A DNA stretch of 64,000 bases from Vitellaria paradoxa (GCA_019916065.1 CM034237.1:19675752-19739751), one strand, 5' to 3'; positions 1 to 11,149 are shown, counted from the stretch's first letter. Notes: a model not told the origin generated them from the letters alone. A program made the numbers and translations.

Positions 1-446
1 TCCACAACCATCCTGTACTGACCCTTTGAAATTGTGACACGGAATCCTTCAAATTTTGATCAATGGAAAAGAGTGAGTTGCTTTTGCACGAGACTCTTTC
101 TCATAGTCAACAACGTCTGCCAAGGTCAACTGGTAGCTTCTTAAAGATTGTCGCTGTGCGATCATTCTCCTCTGCTGGTTTACAAGCCGAAACTTGGATA
201 GTTTGCAAAGATTTTCCACCTTCTCTTAAGCTAGGGTTTATCTATGACTCATTGAAAAAAAAAAAAAAAAACAAACAAAACAAGAACAAAATTGAATCCT
301 GATTAGGATTTGAACTAATCCCTATTTATATTATGGTGTAGCAAACTAGCTTTAACAAAGGAATTAATTTGTTATCTCTGCCTAATAGGAAACAAAATCT
401 CTGAAATTTCCCCTTTGAGTTAAAATATAGTCGACTCATTGTTAAA
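1..446. other. unassigned AT-rich sequence
   Basis: No gene is recognised. An open frame at 63-302 runs into a poly-A stretch near 254-270 and ends in lysine/asparagine codons, so it is not credible as a protein. The complementary strand is also open for a short distance, but I recognise no family. Confidence 0.5.
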
Positions 447-777
447 GTGCCATTTGGTATATTTATTTTAAGCTTATTTTTTATTTTATATTTTTAAAAA
501 TAAGAAAAAAGTAGTTAAAAATATATTTGGTCATTTGTATTTTTAAAATTTATTTAAAAAAATAAAAAATGAGTTTACACATGAAATACAAAATGATAAA
601 AAGTCATTTTAAGTGTTTTTAACTCAAAAAAAAATCAAAACACAAAAAATAAAAAATATTAAATCAAATACGTTTTTTTGTTTTTCATGTTTTAAAATTT
701 TCAAAACATAAAACACATAAAATAAAAAATAAAAAATAAAAAATAAATAAAAAATAAAAATATAAACCAAATGCCAC
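447..777. mobile_element. MITE-like element with terminal inverted repeats
   Basis: The left end reads GTGCCATTTGGT and the right end ACCAAATGCCAC, whose reverse complement is GTGGCATTTGGT, so 11 of 12 terminal bases match. Both ends continue into T-rich/A-rich arms that can pair (TATATTTATTTT against TTATATTTTTATTTT). There is no coding capacity. Flanks TTAAA and CTAAA could be an imperfect target duplication. Superfamily not determined. Confidence 0.6.
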
Positions 778-1521
778 CTAAACTTTTAATTCTCTAAACC
801 AATTCTCGGCTGAACGTCTTTATCCATCATTACTCTCGGCTTATTAGCGTTAGTTCAAAGGCTCCTAGTCCAACTCAGTCCCATCGTGAACGTTACTACG
901 TTTCCTGGTTGTGTATTAATTGCAATCTTAATCTATTTTTCTGAAATTCACCACGGTAGATAAAAGGAGATCAAGTACTGATACATATCTATTCAAAAAC
1001 GCATGATTAGCCATAAAATTGTAATGAATCAAATAAAATATATAATCTTATATATATAATTTTAAGGCATAATCAGTAGCTTCTCAAAGATTGTTTGTGT
1101 GTGCCTGATCACGGTGGTGCTGGCTAGGGATCTTGTAGCTTTGTTTTGAAATATTAAAGGTGTACATAAGCCATCATCTTGATCTTTCAACTCAAAGAAG
1201 AAATCTTACATATTCTCTTCCACGATGATATCTTCATATTGATTAATGCTTTGACCTCCCTAAGCAATGAAAAGTGAACTCCACTCTCGCAGACCAAGAT
1301 TGGAAGAGTTAAAATATTTCCTAAGTTGAGATCGGTAGCATTATGTCATTGTTTCAGCATTTCATGCGCCTGGTGGCATTGCCCATAGTTACCATACGAT
1401 GGGTAGGTTGGGGCATAACTAAGGAAAACTCATGTAGCCATGTTACCTTCAATATTGAGGTTTCCAATGGCAGCACCAACCTTTTTCTTATAAGCAAAAA
1501 GGTCAAGTTATTTTTGTTAAG
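778..1521. other. non-coding stretch upstream of the LINE
   Basis: No gene is recognised. I looked for MYB exons 1 and 2, which should precede the exon at 2881, and found none. Short frames at 1343-1531 and its complement resemble nothing known to me. Confidence 0.5.
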
Positions 1522-1541
1522 TATTATATGACCCCTTTTTT
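1522..1541. repeat. left target-site duplication of the LINE
   Basis: Twenty bases here (starting TATTATATGACC) recur exactly at 2739-2758, flanking the LINE. The length and perfect identity fit target-primed reverse transcription. Confidence 0.93.
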
Positions 1542-2738
1542 CAAACGTTTCAGAGAACCAATTTGGTTTCATGCCTGGAAGATCAACCATGAAGGCTATC
1601 TTTCTCTTGAGGAGGTTAATGGAACAGTATAGAGAAGGTCAAAAAAATTTACATATGGTGTTCATCGATTTAGAGAAGGCATATGATCGGGTTCCTAGGG
1701 AGATTCTATGGAGAGTATTGGAAAAGAATGGAGCGTGTGTCGCATATATTGAGACGATAATGGACATGTATGATAGAACCATGACATCTATACGGACGAC
1801 TGGTGGAGAGACTAATGAGTTCCCTATCATGATTGGTTTACATCAAGGCTCAGCGTTAAGCCCGTACTTGTTTGCTTTAGTTATAGATGAGATTACAAGA
1901 CATATTCAGGATGAGATGCCGTGGTGTATGCTATTTGCAGATGATATTGTTTTAGTAGATGAGACGAGAGAAGGAGTGAATGCTAAGCTAGAATTGTGGC
2001 GGGATACGTTAAAGACAAAAGGGTTTAGGCTAAGCCGATGCAAGACGGAATATATGGAATGTAAGTTTAGTCAAAGTAGGATAACGAGTAGTATAGAAGT
2101 AAGTTTAGGCACACAAAAGACTGTAGAGAAAGATAAATTTAGGTACCTTGGATCTATGGTGCAATAAGATGGAGGGATTGATACTGATGTAAGTCACAGG
2201 ATTCAAGCTGGATGGACCAAATGGAGGAGTGCTTCGGGGGTTTTGCGTGACTGAAAAATCCCCCTCAATGTGAAAAGAAAGTATTATAAGGTAGCGGTTA
2301 GACCAGCGCTGCTATATGGATCAGAGTGTTGGGCAGTAAAGCATAATCATGGTCAGAAGATGGAAGTTGCAGAGATGAGGATGTTAAGGTGGATGTGCGG
2401 GATTACAAGGAAAGATAGGATTAGGAATGAGGAGATTAGGGGCAAAGTAGGAATAGTACCGATTGAAAATAAAATGAGAGAAAACCGATTAAGATGGTTT
2501 GGCCATGTTAGAAGGCGTCCAGCAGAGGCACCTATTAGAAGGTGTGAAAGTATGGAGATTGTCAGGAGTAGGAGAGATAGAGGAAGACCCAAGAGAAGCT
2601 GGAAAGAAACCATTAAATATGACCTAACCTACTTAGATTTATCGGAGGACATGCTCCTAAACAGATCAAATTGGCGTCGACAAATCCATATAGCCGACCC
2701 CACCTAGTGAAAAAAGGTTTGGTTTGGTTTGGTTTGGT
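1542..2738 (+). mobile_element. 5'-truncated RTE-like LINE
   Basis: A non-LTR retrotransposon fragment holding the downstream half of reverse transcriptase and the C-terminal domain, ending in a short GGTTT repeat tail (about 2716-2738) instead of poly-A. It is bounded by a perfect 20-bp duplication. The 5' end was lost, as is usual for LINEs; the remaining sequence starts inside RT, just upstream of a GFMPGRST motif. The simple-repeat tail and lack of a recognisable RNase H domain favour the RTE clade over L1, which is an inference from family knowledge. It sits in what looks like the intron before a MYB exon. Confidence 0.85.
1551..2707 (+). pseudogene. LINE reverse transcriptase, C-terminal portion, interrupted
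   Basis: Reverse transcriptase of a LINE, which would copy element RNA at a nicked target. Visible motifs in order: GFMPGRST (finger/palm), [13 protein letters not shown] (catalytic Asp in motif A), [16 protein letters not shown] (motif B), [10 protein letters not shown] (catalytic FADD, motif C) and an RYLG-type motif. The C-terminal part holds the YGSECWAV and GHVRRRP segments typical of plant LINEs and ends ...IADPT. An in-frame TAA at 2165-2167 splits the frame, and a TGA near 2251 (CGA to TGA, a CpG-type change) breaks the second piece. The N-terminal endonuclease and first RT blocks are missing through 5' truncation. It cannot encode an active enzyme. Confidence 0.9.
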
Positions 2739-2758
2739 TATTATATGACCCCTTTTTT
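2739..2758. repeat. right target-site duplication of the LINE
   Basis: Exact copy of the 20 bases at 1522-1541, directly after the GGTTT tail. Confidence 0.93.
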
Positions 2759-2880
2759 AAATTAAAATTTATTTTATTTTACTTTATTTATTTATTTGCT
2801 AGTTTTTAAGCATGTTATTTTTTTTAGAAACTTAGAGAACTACTGCTTTGAAATGGTTGATTTATAGAAATCTTGGTTTC

Positions 2881-3428
2881 AGATGGTCTGCAATGGCAGC
2901 TGCATTACCAGGAAGAACAGATAATGATGTAAAAAATTATTGGAACTCCCACCTAAAGAAACGCTCACAGAAAACAGCTCGGACTCGATCACAAGGATCC
3001 AGTACCGCTGTTGAAGCCTCAGCAAACCAAAATGAAATAACTGAATTGAATCATCCACTTCCTGATAATACTTCATAAATTTTGAGGTCAGAATCATCAG
3101 ATGGATCCGTGAACATCCTGAACTACTTGGAATCAGCGGCACAACTGCCCTCCACTCTATTGTCACAGAACATAGACAAAAATATTTGGTCAGAATCCTC
3201 TAGAGAAGATGTACTCCGAAGTTTACAAGAGCAACCATTGTGGGTGGAAAACTCCCATGTAGAAAATCTCCAAGACATCTTTCTTCCATACAGCTGTGTT
3301 GAGAAGTTGTGCTCACCAGAGCCAATTAGTCCATATGGATTCTTCAATGATTCAACCTATGATCCTTGGCTCAACTTCGTGCCAGCAGCAAACATGGATG
3401 AACTCGAAGAGCCTTGTGTCCTTTTCCG
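2881..3428 (+). pseudogene. R2R3-MYB transcription factor, last exon, broken
   Basis: The exon starts after a clear acceptor (TTTCAG, ending 2880) and encodes the second half of the R3 MYB repeat: [28 protein letters not shown]. This includes the [12 protein letters not shown] recognition-helix segment that contacts DNA in plant R2R3-MYB proteins. The intron position in front of RWS is the usual plant MYB intron 2. A Ser/Thr-rich, acidic C-terminal region follows, with an in-frame TAA at 3076-3078 and then about 115 more codons in the same frame (LNYLESAAQLPS..., PWLNFVPAANMDELEEP), as expected if one codon (for example CAA) became a stop. Beyond about 3428 the frame runs through low-complexity DNA and is not credible. 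Exons 1 and 2 are not in the window. The subgroup cannot be fixed. It is a pseudogene or a displaced exon; a protein truncated shortly after R3 is possible if upstream exons exist outside. Confidence 0.8.
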
Positions 3429-3552
3429 AGTAGCGCAATTACGACCTTCTTTTTTTATTTTTTTAAGTGGCACACTTAGGTTTTTGGTGCTCAAATCAAA
3501 GGTTTCATATAGTTGGGAGGTACTCATGTATGATTTGAGATATGGGCAAGCT

Positions 3553-3554
3553 AT

Positions 3555-3590
<36 letters not shown>

Positions 3591-3592
3591 CC
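3553..3592. repeat. (ATA)n trinucleotide microsatellite
   Basis: About a dozen tandem ATA/ATT units. They create spurious poly-isoleucine frames on both strands. Confidence 0.95.
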
Positions 3593-3599
3593 GCATGTA

Positions 3600-4559
3600 A
3601 TACTTCTTCAATGTGCAAAACTGGTATGAAAATTTTGAGAAACAAGTGGCTTTCCATTTTTCTCTTTATATTAAGAGGGCTTGCTATACATTGTTTCCTT
3701 TATTTTTTAACAATTTAAATTTTTAGAATAATCGGACAGCAAATGGAGCTACCCATTTTTTAGCCTCCAACTGTTTAAAGGGTTTTCTTTCCCTCTCTAA
3801 TTTCTCTCATGGCTTGTTAAGCATTGTTTCGAGGGAGGTCTTTATATATAGCTTTCTTTCTTATCTAATAAAAAGTTATTTCTGATTTAAAAAAAAAAAG
3901 AATAATAGGAGATTTAACGTGATATTATAACTATGTTATGGGATGTTTTCCAAAAGTCTGTTCGGTAAACAAATCAGTAGTTCGGTTTTTGTACCTTTTT
4001 CTTTCTATGTTTTTTAACGGTAATTTTTAGATATGTTATTGACCTCGTTTAAAAGAAATATATAAGACGATACTTAAAAACAGAAAAAGCTACGAACGGG
4101 TCAAAGCTTTTCCTATTTTAAAGTATTTTTTATGAAATGTTATTTATTATTTGTTATAAATATGTAAATAACATGTTTAAAACTACCCAAATTAAATGAA
4201 AAATTAATTTTTTGTTAAAAAAGTTCATATAAAATTAAAAAAATAATCTAACTAAAAAACTTACTTTGGTTTAACATGGTGTCATAGTAATGTCTTAGGA
4301 GATTTTTCAATCTTGTCATCAGTATTAGTTCGTGTTTGTTCTTGTTAATGCTCTGTCGGTTATATTTTGTATATTTTGTTAAATTCAATTTGCTTACTTC
4401 TATCCAAGTTGGAGTTGGATAGGGAGACGTGAGCAGATTGTAGATTAGCATACATTTTTTTTTTTTTTTTTTTGAAGCTAAGAGTATGCCCATTTTATGG
4501 ATGTACTTGAATAAATAGTAGAACCAATTAAGACATTAAATAATGATTGTGAATAAACT
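3600..4559. other. AT-rich non-coding DNA
   Basis: No gene. Poly-A near 3886-3899 and poly-T near 4456-4473 are the only obvious structure. Confidence 0.6.
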
Positions 4560-5260
4560 TCAATGATATGTGCTTGAATATTAAATTGGTGAAAATGATG
4601 AAGTAACTTCCCCGTAAGATGATCTTTGAATTCTTATCTATTATTTGGTAGCACATTAACCCTTGACCAAGTAACAATCTTTGAGAGACTTAGATGACCT
4701 TTGAAAAAGTATATCTTGTGGTTATGTTTTGATGTAATTATTTTATCTCATGTTATGGTATATATGAATCATTTTATTCATGAAGTTATACCTATTTGAA
4801 TTCGTTTGATCTTATCGTTCTTATGATTCTTGTACATTTTTGTATGGGGTCCCGTTTATTAGAGTGTAAATTTCCTCATCTCTAGAATGAATTCCTTGCG
4901 AGTGCTTAACATGGCAAGTTTGAAATCAAAGTGCAGTTCTAATATAATAAATAGAGTGTACAGTTGATGGATTGCAAAACTTAGCGTGTATGTTTCAAGT
5001 GGTGTGTATTTTGGAGATGTTTGATAAACAACACATTATTTAGTGCGTTCTGATTGATAACTTCATATTTAGTGCTTATCTTTGTGATTGAAATTTTGAC
5101 TCTAACTAGTTGTGTTTGTGGCTATTATTATTGGAAATCTTCACGAGAGTATAACCCGTCCACTAGTAGTAACCTAAGGGGTTCACTGACTTACGGCACA
5201 TTGCCAAGTGTAGTTATATTCCTACGAAAGTAGATTAGGCAGTTTAGGCAGATTTGTTTT
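4560..5260 (+). mobile_element. possible decayed 3' region of an Athila-like element
   Basis: A segment at 5137-5235 (CACGAG..., CCGTCCACTAG..., AACCTAAGGGGTT..., AAGTGTAG) matches in order the block found just upstream of the 3' LTRs of elements A (23505-23600) and C (61540-61640). The preceding 500 bp vaguely resembles the 3' region of element B. No LTR or coding sequence remains, so this is an ancient fragment at best. Confidence 0.4.
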
Positions 5261-6968
5261 GTTTTTGTTTTCTAGTTTTTCATGGATGCCATAGACAAAA
5301 AGATGTGAACATGATGTTAGGATTAATCAAATTAGTTTAATGAATTGTTTGAAGAAAACATGAATGAACTTTGGGTCAAAGTCTTTCCATTCTATATGTC
5401 ATCCCAGTATAGTCAATTAAGTACTCTGGAGTCTAAAAGATTTTCTTTATGAATTCAATCTCAATTTGGAATCGGCATGCCTTCACACGTGCAATTTCAG
5501 TCTGATTGACCCCTTTGTAGCTAGCTTGATTTTGAATCGGGGAGAAATACTTCAAAATAATTTCTAACTTGATTTTGGATTGGACGTGCTTCTTAATTTC
5601 TTCAGTGTATTTGTCAAATATTTTTTACGATGTCTAAAAAAGAACCATTGGTGGTTTAATGCAATTAAAGCTCCTACAATATTTTTTATTGTTCGGCTAA
5701 AAAGTTGGACTTTTAATTATTTAGTTAATTATTAACTATTTAAAAAAAGGAATAGAAAGGTAAATTAATCATGACATAAAATGTGAACAGCACCACACTT
5801 TCTACATGTAAGTACCTAAAAACTTTTGTTGACTAAGTCAGTTTCCATATTTTATTCATATGCTACCAATAATCCGTACTTACAACAAAATTAGTGTTAA
5901 GTTACTTATATAGTTGAAACTTTAGACAAAATGTTCAAATCAAAAAATTGTGATAATCCATGTGTTTTAATTTTTTTTTTCCAAAACTTTAAGTCCTAAC
6001 AGGTACTACATGTGTTTTGATCTCTCTCTTCAATTAATTTTTGATAACTACCATAAAAGTAAATATAAATTATAATACTTTAATTTGGAAGGTTCATCAT
6101 CTTAAAAATTATAATTGGGCATAATATAAGCTGGTAGTTTTGATTTACATATGATGTATAACCTTGAAATATAGTGAAATTTAAAATGTTCAGGTCATTC
6201 TGTGCGATAGATGATAGTAAAGTCTACTAAAATAAGAATTGAGTAGGAAGTTAAAAATATAAAAATGATCTCAATTATTGTATGAAAAAGAAAATAATTC
6301 TTAACTGTTGAATCTTAGTTTGTGAAAGAGATATTTTAAAAACCGCCCTGTTTTATTATATAGATGAACTCCTTTTTTTTTTGTAATTTTCTTTATGTGA
6401 ATATAAATAACAGGTTTAAAATTTACAAAAATAAATAAAAATCAAATTATTTAGTAAAACAAATATTAATGTCTAATAATGTGCCCCTTGTTTATACTAG
6501 TGTTTGTAATTTTATAATAATTTAGGCAACTAATATATTTCATACTAGAATATATATTCAATAAATTTACTAGGATAAACTAACAATCAAACAAAAATCT
6601 AAGGGTATTTGAATCCCGTAATTTCAATGAATTTCTAAGAAGTTTTTTGATCAATTAAAGTTTTTATACCATAACTTTTTATTTACAAAAGTTTACGTAA
6701 AATCATTTTAATTGCTAACAGATTTCCCTATTATATCACGTGCACAATTTTTGAATAAATTTTGTTAAAATTATAATTATCAGTGTGAGAAACGGGCACG
6801 CTATTACAAATGAATGAAATGTAAATATCATTTTAGAGTTGTGTTTGGTGCAAGAACTTAGGGAAAGAAAAAAATTGTGGGGGGAAATTTAGAAAATAAA
6901 ATAAAATAAAAATATGTCAAATAATTTTATTATTATGGTAAGATTAGAAAAAAATAAAATTAATAAAG
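5261..6968. other. AT-rich intergenic DNA
   Basis: No supported gene, repeat boundary or RNA. Simple A/T runs only. Confidence 0.6.
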
Positions 6969-6973
6969 TTTTA
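6969..6973. repeat. target-site duplication TTTTA, left of element A
   Basis: TTTTA precedes the 5' LTR and recurs at 25119-25123 directly after the 3' LTR. Five bases is the normal Ty3/gypsy duplication. Confidence 0.85.
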
Positions 6974-8380
6974 TGATTACACTTGAAAAGTGTAATTACA
7001 AAACCTAACAATTAGGTTATAAATTATGCATTTAGTTAATAATTTTATAGTTTTTGGTCATTTTTAATATTATTTTGTTTTATGTTCTAATTGCAGCGAA
7101 AATAAGGAAATAATTGAGATAAATGATGATGAAAGTGATAAAAATGATATAGTGGTCTGGACACCTCAATGACCGGTCCAAACCAAAGCAAGGGCACAAC
7201 TGGAGAATAAGGAACTAGAAAAAAATTAAAGCTGAGACCTTACTGCTGTCCGGATACCCACTCGGGTGGTCCAGATACTTACGGGCCAATTTACATGGAA
7301 ATTTAAATTTCAGGGCTTAGGTTTAGACTACATATACAATGTTTCTCTCAGCCATCAGGGAGTCTTTTCCTTTGTAATTTTCAGTTTAGTTTTTCATTAA
7401 AAATAGATTCGTGTAGAGAGTTTCAATTTAGTTTTTGGAGAGTCATTGGATTGATTGCTTTCGGATTCAAGTTTAATTTATTGTCAAAAAAGTACGTGTT
7501 TCATTTTATTCAATGAAATTTATTTTGCTTTTGTATTATCTTTTTATTTGTTGTTTTATTATTTCATCCATGCTAGGTTAGATTTTTATTCTTGATTTAA
7601 CCTAGTAAAGATGGGTGGATCACTATGATTGATGAGATGTGCATAGATTCATACACGCAAAGTGAAAACTTGCATGTATAGGTGTACAATTTTCAGATTT
7701 GCATTATTTGTTTTCAAAAGCTTTTGAAAACGAGTTTTCTTGATCATATTCTCTACAATCACTGATAAAAGTTTTTGATTAAATGTTTATTAATAATTTT
7801 GAAATAAGTAAATCAGATTTGAATCCTAAAGTGAAATATCATAATATTTTTTGGGTTTCTAATCCTAAATGAGATTTGAAAACCATGTTTTGGAATCTAA
7901 AAATGTTTTTAAGAAGATAAGTTTCGGTTTATTTTTCTTTACGTAAAACGTAAACTAAGACAAAAACATGTCAAATCACGAAGTAGTGAACCCACCCAAA
8001 TTTAAAGGTTAGATTAAGATCTTTAATTATCTTGAATGCGTAATTTTATTACTTTCATTGTTTTAGTTTAATTTAATTTTAAATCATGCTTTCTTATTAA
8101 TTAGAATAGAAGTAATTTAAGTTCTTGAATTTTAATTTAGTTTAATTTTATCAATTTTTACTTTATTTGGTTATTAATTAGTTAATAAACAATTTTCAAA
8201 ACTTAAAACAAATTTTCTTTTTTCTATTTTTAAAACGAAACCAATAGGTAGAAGAACTTACAAAAGCTAGTGTTCAATCTCAAAGTTCCCTGTGGATACT
8301 ATCCTGGATTCACCAAGTAAAATTATACTGCATACCCTAATAGTTGGGATTTTTCTAGACGCAATATTTAAAGGCAGTCA
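6974..8380 (+). repeat. 5' LTR of element A
   Basis: Starts TGATTACACTTG and ends ...GGCAGTCA (TG...CA). About 1.4 kb, alignable along its length with 23738-25118. Carries paired GGTC/GGACC-type short repeats (7150-7285) and a TATA-like site at 7332-7339. Confidence 0.88.
7332..7339 (+). promoter_or_regulatory. candidate TATA box in LTR A
   Basis: ATATACAA lies about 360 bp into the LTR, just before a CTCTCAGCC segment. The equivalent position in the 3' LTR (about 24070) reads TATATACAA. It corresponds to the TATA sites in LTRs C and D. Confidence 0.5.
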
Positions 8381-8386
8381 AGTTTT

Positions 8387-8404
8387 TGGCACCGTTGCCG
8401 AAGA
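8387..8404 (+). other. primer binding site of element A (tRNA-Asp type, degraded)
   Basis: TGGCACCGTTGCCGAAGA, six bases after the LTR end. It differs in three bases from the perfect 18-nt tRNA-Asp complement seen in element C. Confidence 0.8.
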
Positions 8405-8483
8405 ACTTTTGTAGTTTTGATTCATTAGGGTGGTTTTAGGTTACTCTTCTACTGTTTTCACCAAAAAAAAAAAAAAAAAAAAC

Positions 8484-10117
8484 ATGAACATGGATTATTT
8501 TCGTTATAATTCTAGTTCACCAGACACCATCCACGAACTCATTGATTATTTAGGTAGCATTTATGGAACTGATTTTTGCTTAGAAATTTTTTTCATGCTA
8601 TCTAAATTTCATAGATTTGAACATGAGAACTCTAGGGTCCATTTAGAAAATTTTGAGTCAATTTGTTTTCTATTGCATGAATGATTACATAGATGACACT
8701 TTTAAGTATCATTTTTTCCCGTTATCATCATGCAGAGTGGCTGATAATTGGTGTTGTGTTGTTACTTACTCTATTATATTTGGGAAAAGTTACAAAATGA
8801 TTTTATTGCAACTTTCCTCCCCAAGTTTCAAAGCTTCACCCTTCAGTTTCAACCTGGAAAATTTTCTCAAAATTATGGTGAAAAATTTATCAATGTTGGG
8901 AGAGATTCAAAAATTTATTAAACATTTACCCAGATTTTAATATTGAGCTATGGCTCATCATTAAATTTTTCTATAATAGTTTATTTTTAGAGAAGCGCCA
9001 CACCCTGGAGGAGTTATCCGAGGTAAGTTTCTTGATTTTACTCCGGAGTCGGCATGGGATTTTCTTGAGTCACTTTATGAGTAAACTCAATATAGGGAAG
9101 AAATTAATTTAAAAGTTGATTCTAGTGCATGTGAGACTTCTACATATATTGACTCCATGTTAAATGATATATTGTTCGAGCCCACAGCATATCCTTATGT
9201 CCATTCACACATTGAAGCTAAAATTATTGAATCTAGGGCCTTTTGTTTCTTGCACAAGAAGATCTTAATTCAAAAACCTTAAACTTTGAGTGAAACGGCT
9301 ATTCCGACAATGATTAGGAAAGTGAAGGGAATGAGTCCTTTAACTCATTCCCACCAAACTCTAACATGCTCGAGACTTCATTTGTTGAGAATCTACAGGA
9401 TATGCCAACAAACACCACCACGAATCTTGAAGTTCATCCACCTTGACAACCCAAGTGACCTTACAGAGTCCTAATACTCATTCTGAGAGCTTTGATGCTA
9501 TAGGTTTAAGGAAGCACACTGTTGAGCCAGTCAGTTCAGTTTCATCATGTTCTACCATACTACTGACTGAGACCATTTCTGATATATCTTTTTCTATTGG
9601 GGCTAGCACACTTGATAGCTTACTTGTTGAGACCCCTATATTTGAGTGGAAGTATAATTCTAATTATGGTTAGGTCCCTACTTCGATTTCACAGGACTAT
9701 CATGAGAGTGAATTTTTTTATCATCCTTTGAGAGTTTGACAGACAGGTTTGAGAGCGAGAGTGGTACACACCTCTTCCCTTGTGTCCTTACCCTAATTGA
9801 GAATCTTATTGAGGGAAATGAACATGTTTTGACCAAAACTGACCACACATGTAGGGAAGCGGTGGAGACCAAAGAAGTAGTTTTCATTGACTTCTTAGGT
9901 GTCGAGGGGATACTAGAGAACATACAACCACATTCCATATTCATGTATGCAAATAACTTTGGGCCATATGGGATTCAAGGATCCCCACAAGGCCATGCAT
10001 TCTCCAATAATCTCTACACTAGGAGCACACTTACTCTCAGCACCTCTTGGACTCGAGGAGAATATTTCATTTCTAATGCCGTTTGTTAAGGCTTGGGAGA
10101 GATTAGGAGTTGGATAA
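8484..10117 (+). pseudogene. gag-like and conserved unknown region of element A
   Basis: Begins MNMDYFRYNSSS and aligns by eye with the element C protein: a first region of about 150 residues (LGSIYGTDFCLE, ENSRVHLENFESICF) and a Retrotrans_gag-like part broken by frameshifts near 8680 and by later stops. From about 9440 the second conserved region follows: SIGASTLDSLLVETPIFEW, FESESGTHLF, DHTCREAVETKEVV, then a single IDFLGVEGILE motif. The last residues are recovered in another frame as ENISFLMPF...WERLGVG plus stop at 10115-10117, as in B and C. Gag would form the particle; the role of the second region is unknown. At least two frameshifts and several stops make it non-functional. Confidence 0.75.
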
Positions 10118-10429
10118 TATAGTTTTGTATTAACTCTTGTATATTGGTAGATTAAATTTTATTTATTTATTTATTTATTTTTTCTTTGTGCTTACAGTAA
10201 ATTTTAATTTTCTTTTATTTTACTTTTATTTGTTTATTTTAACATTCTCTTTCATAGAAGTCTTATTTTTTTTAGTACAATTTAATTCAAAGGAATAAAG
10301 TGCCCAACGTAATATCTTAACTACCTTCTTTATTTAGTTTTGTACTTCAATTTTTGTACCTCATAGATATATTGTCTATTGTTGAGAAGTGCTAGAGATT
10401 AAGTTGGGGGGTGATACTGATATGCCTTG
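10118..10429 (+). other. start of the 3' region of element A
   Basis: Non-coding, T-rich. Aligns with the sequence after the coding region in B (48806-49100) and C (57857-58200). It ends in AAGTTGGGGGGTG just before the CACTA1 insertion. Confidence 0.65.
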
Positions 10430-10432
10430 AAT
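10430..10432. repeat. CACTA1 target-site duplication AAT (left)
   Basis: AAT precedes CACTAGTAGA; the same three bases follow the right end at 21436-21438. Three bases is the rule for CACTA elements. Confidence 0.9.
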
Positions 10433-10442
10433 CACTAGTAGA
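10433..10442 (+). repeat. CACTA1 left terminal inverted repeat
   Basis: CACTAGTAGA, the inverse of the right end; the match stops after about ten bases. Confidence 0.92.
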
Positions 10443-10469
10443 GATTGGGGAATTGGCGAATGGAAATCT

Positions 10470-10636
10470 CGGGCGACCGCTTAAAGCGGTCGCTACAACC
10501 ATAAGCGGTCGCTTAAAGGGCTGTCGCTAATCCCGTGCGGCAAGGCATCGACGACGAAAAAATTCGCGCGACCGCTTAAAGCGGTCGCTAATATGGTTGT
10601 AGCGACCGTATTAGCGACCGCTTAAAGCGGTCGCTG
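10470..10636. repeat. CACTA1 left subterminal repeats
   Basis: Multiple direct and inverted copies of GCGACCGCTTAAAGCGGTCGC, each close to a perfect palindrome. In En/Spm elements, subterminal repeats of this kind bind the TNPA-class protein and bring the ends together (family knowledge). Confidence 0.85.
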
Positions 10637-10659
10637 ATTCTCTAATTATATTCGGCAGA

Positions 10660-10840
10660 ACGCCTCCCTCTTTTTCCTCTCCCTCCCTCCCTTTTTTTCC
10701 TTCCTCCCCCGCGCTCTCTGTTCTCTCCCCCCTCTGCCGTCTTCTCTCCCCCCTCTGCCGTGCCGTGCCGTGCCGGACCGGAGTTCGCCAGCCGTCGCCG
10801 GAGGTCTCTCTCTCTGTCTCTCTCTCTCTCTCTCTCTCAT
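10660..10840 (+). promoter_or_regulatory. GC/CT-rich putative leader of CACTA1
   Basis: A sharply GC- and CT-rich island in AT-rich DNA: CCCCCCTCTGCCGT twice, a short GCCGT tandem, and a (CT)n tract at 10805-10838. It directly follows the subterminal repeats, where the element promoter and leader are expected. Minus-strand Arg/Glu-rich frames here are composition artefacts. Confidence 0.45.
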
Positions 10841-11149
10841 AAATATGCATTAATATTTTTTTTTGTTTATTATAGTTTATTTTGAGGTTAAGGCAACACT
10901 ACACCGTACCAGGTTTGGATTTTTTTTTTTAGTTTGAATTTTTTTTTCTTTTTTTTGTATTTTTCATGTTTATTGTTGGATAAATGTAAATAATTTTTTT
11001 TTGTTTTTTGTGGTTGGGGGTTTGATGATTATCTATACATGCATGTATGTATTATTGTTTGTTTAATTTTTTTTATTTTAGTTACTCGTTAAATTGTTTA
11101 TTTCATGTGCGTATTGTGTAATATTTTTTTTGTGTATGTTGCTGTTGTT

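Noticed and set aside
63..302. Short plus-strand ORF at the left edge
   Set aside because: Ends in a poly-A-derived lysine run and matches no family I know.
3357..3611. Poly-isoleucine ORFs on both strands
   Set aside because: The ATA microsatellite gives isoleucine codons in both directions; not a protein.
10611..10850. Minus-strand Arg/Glu-rich ORFs in the CACTA1 leader
   Set aside because: Produced by (CT)n and CCCTCT repeats read on the complement; no domain and low-complexity composition.
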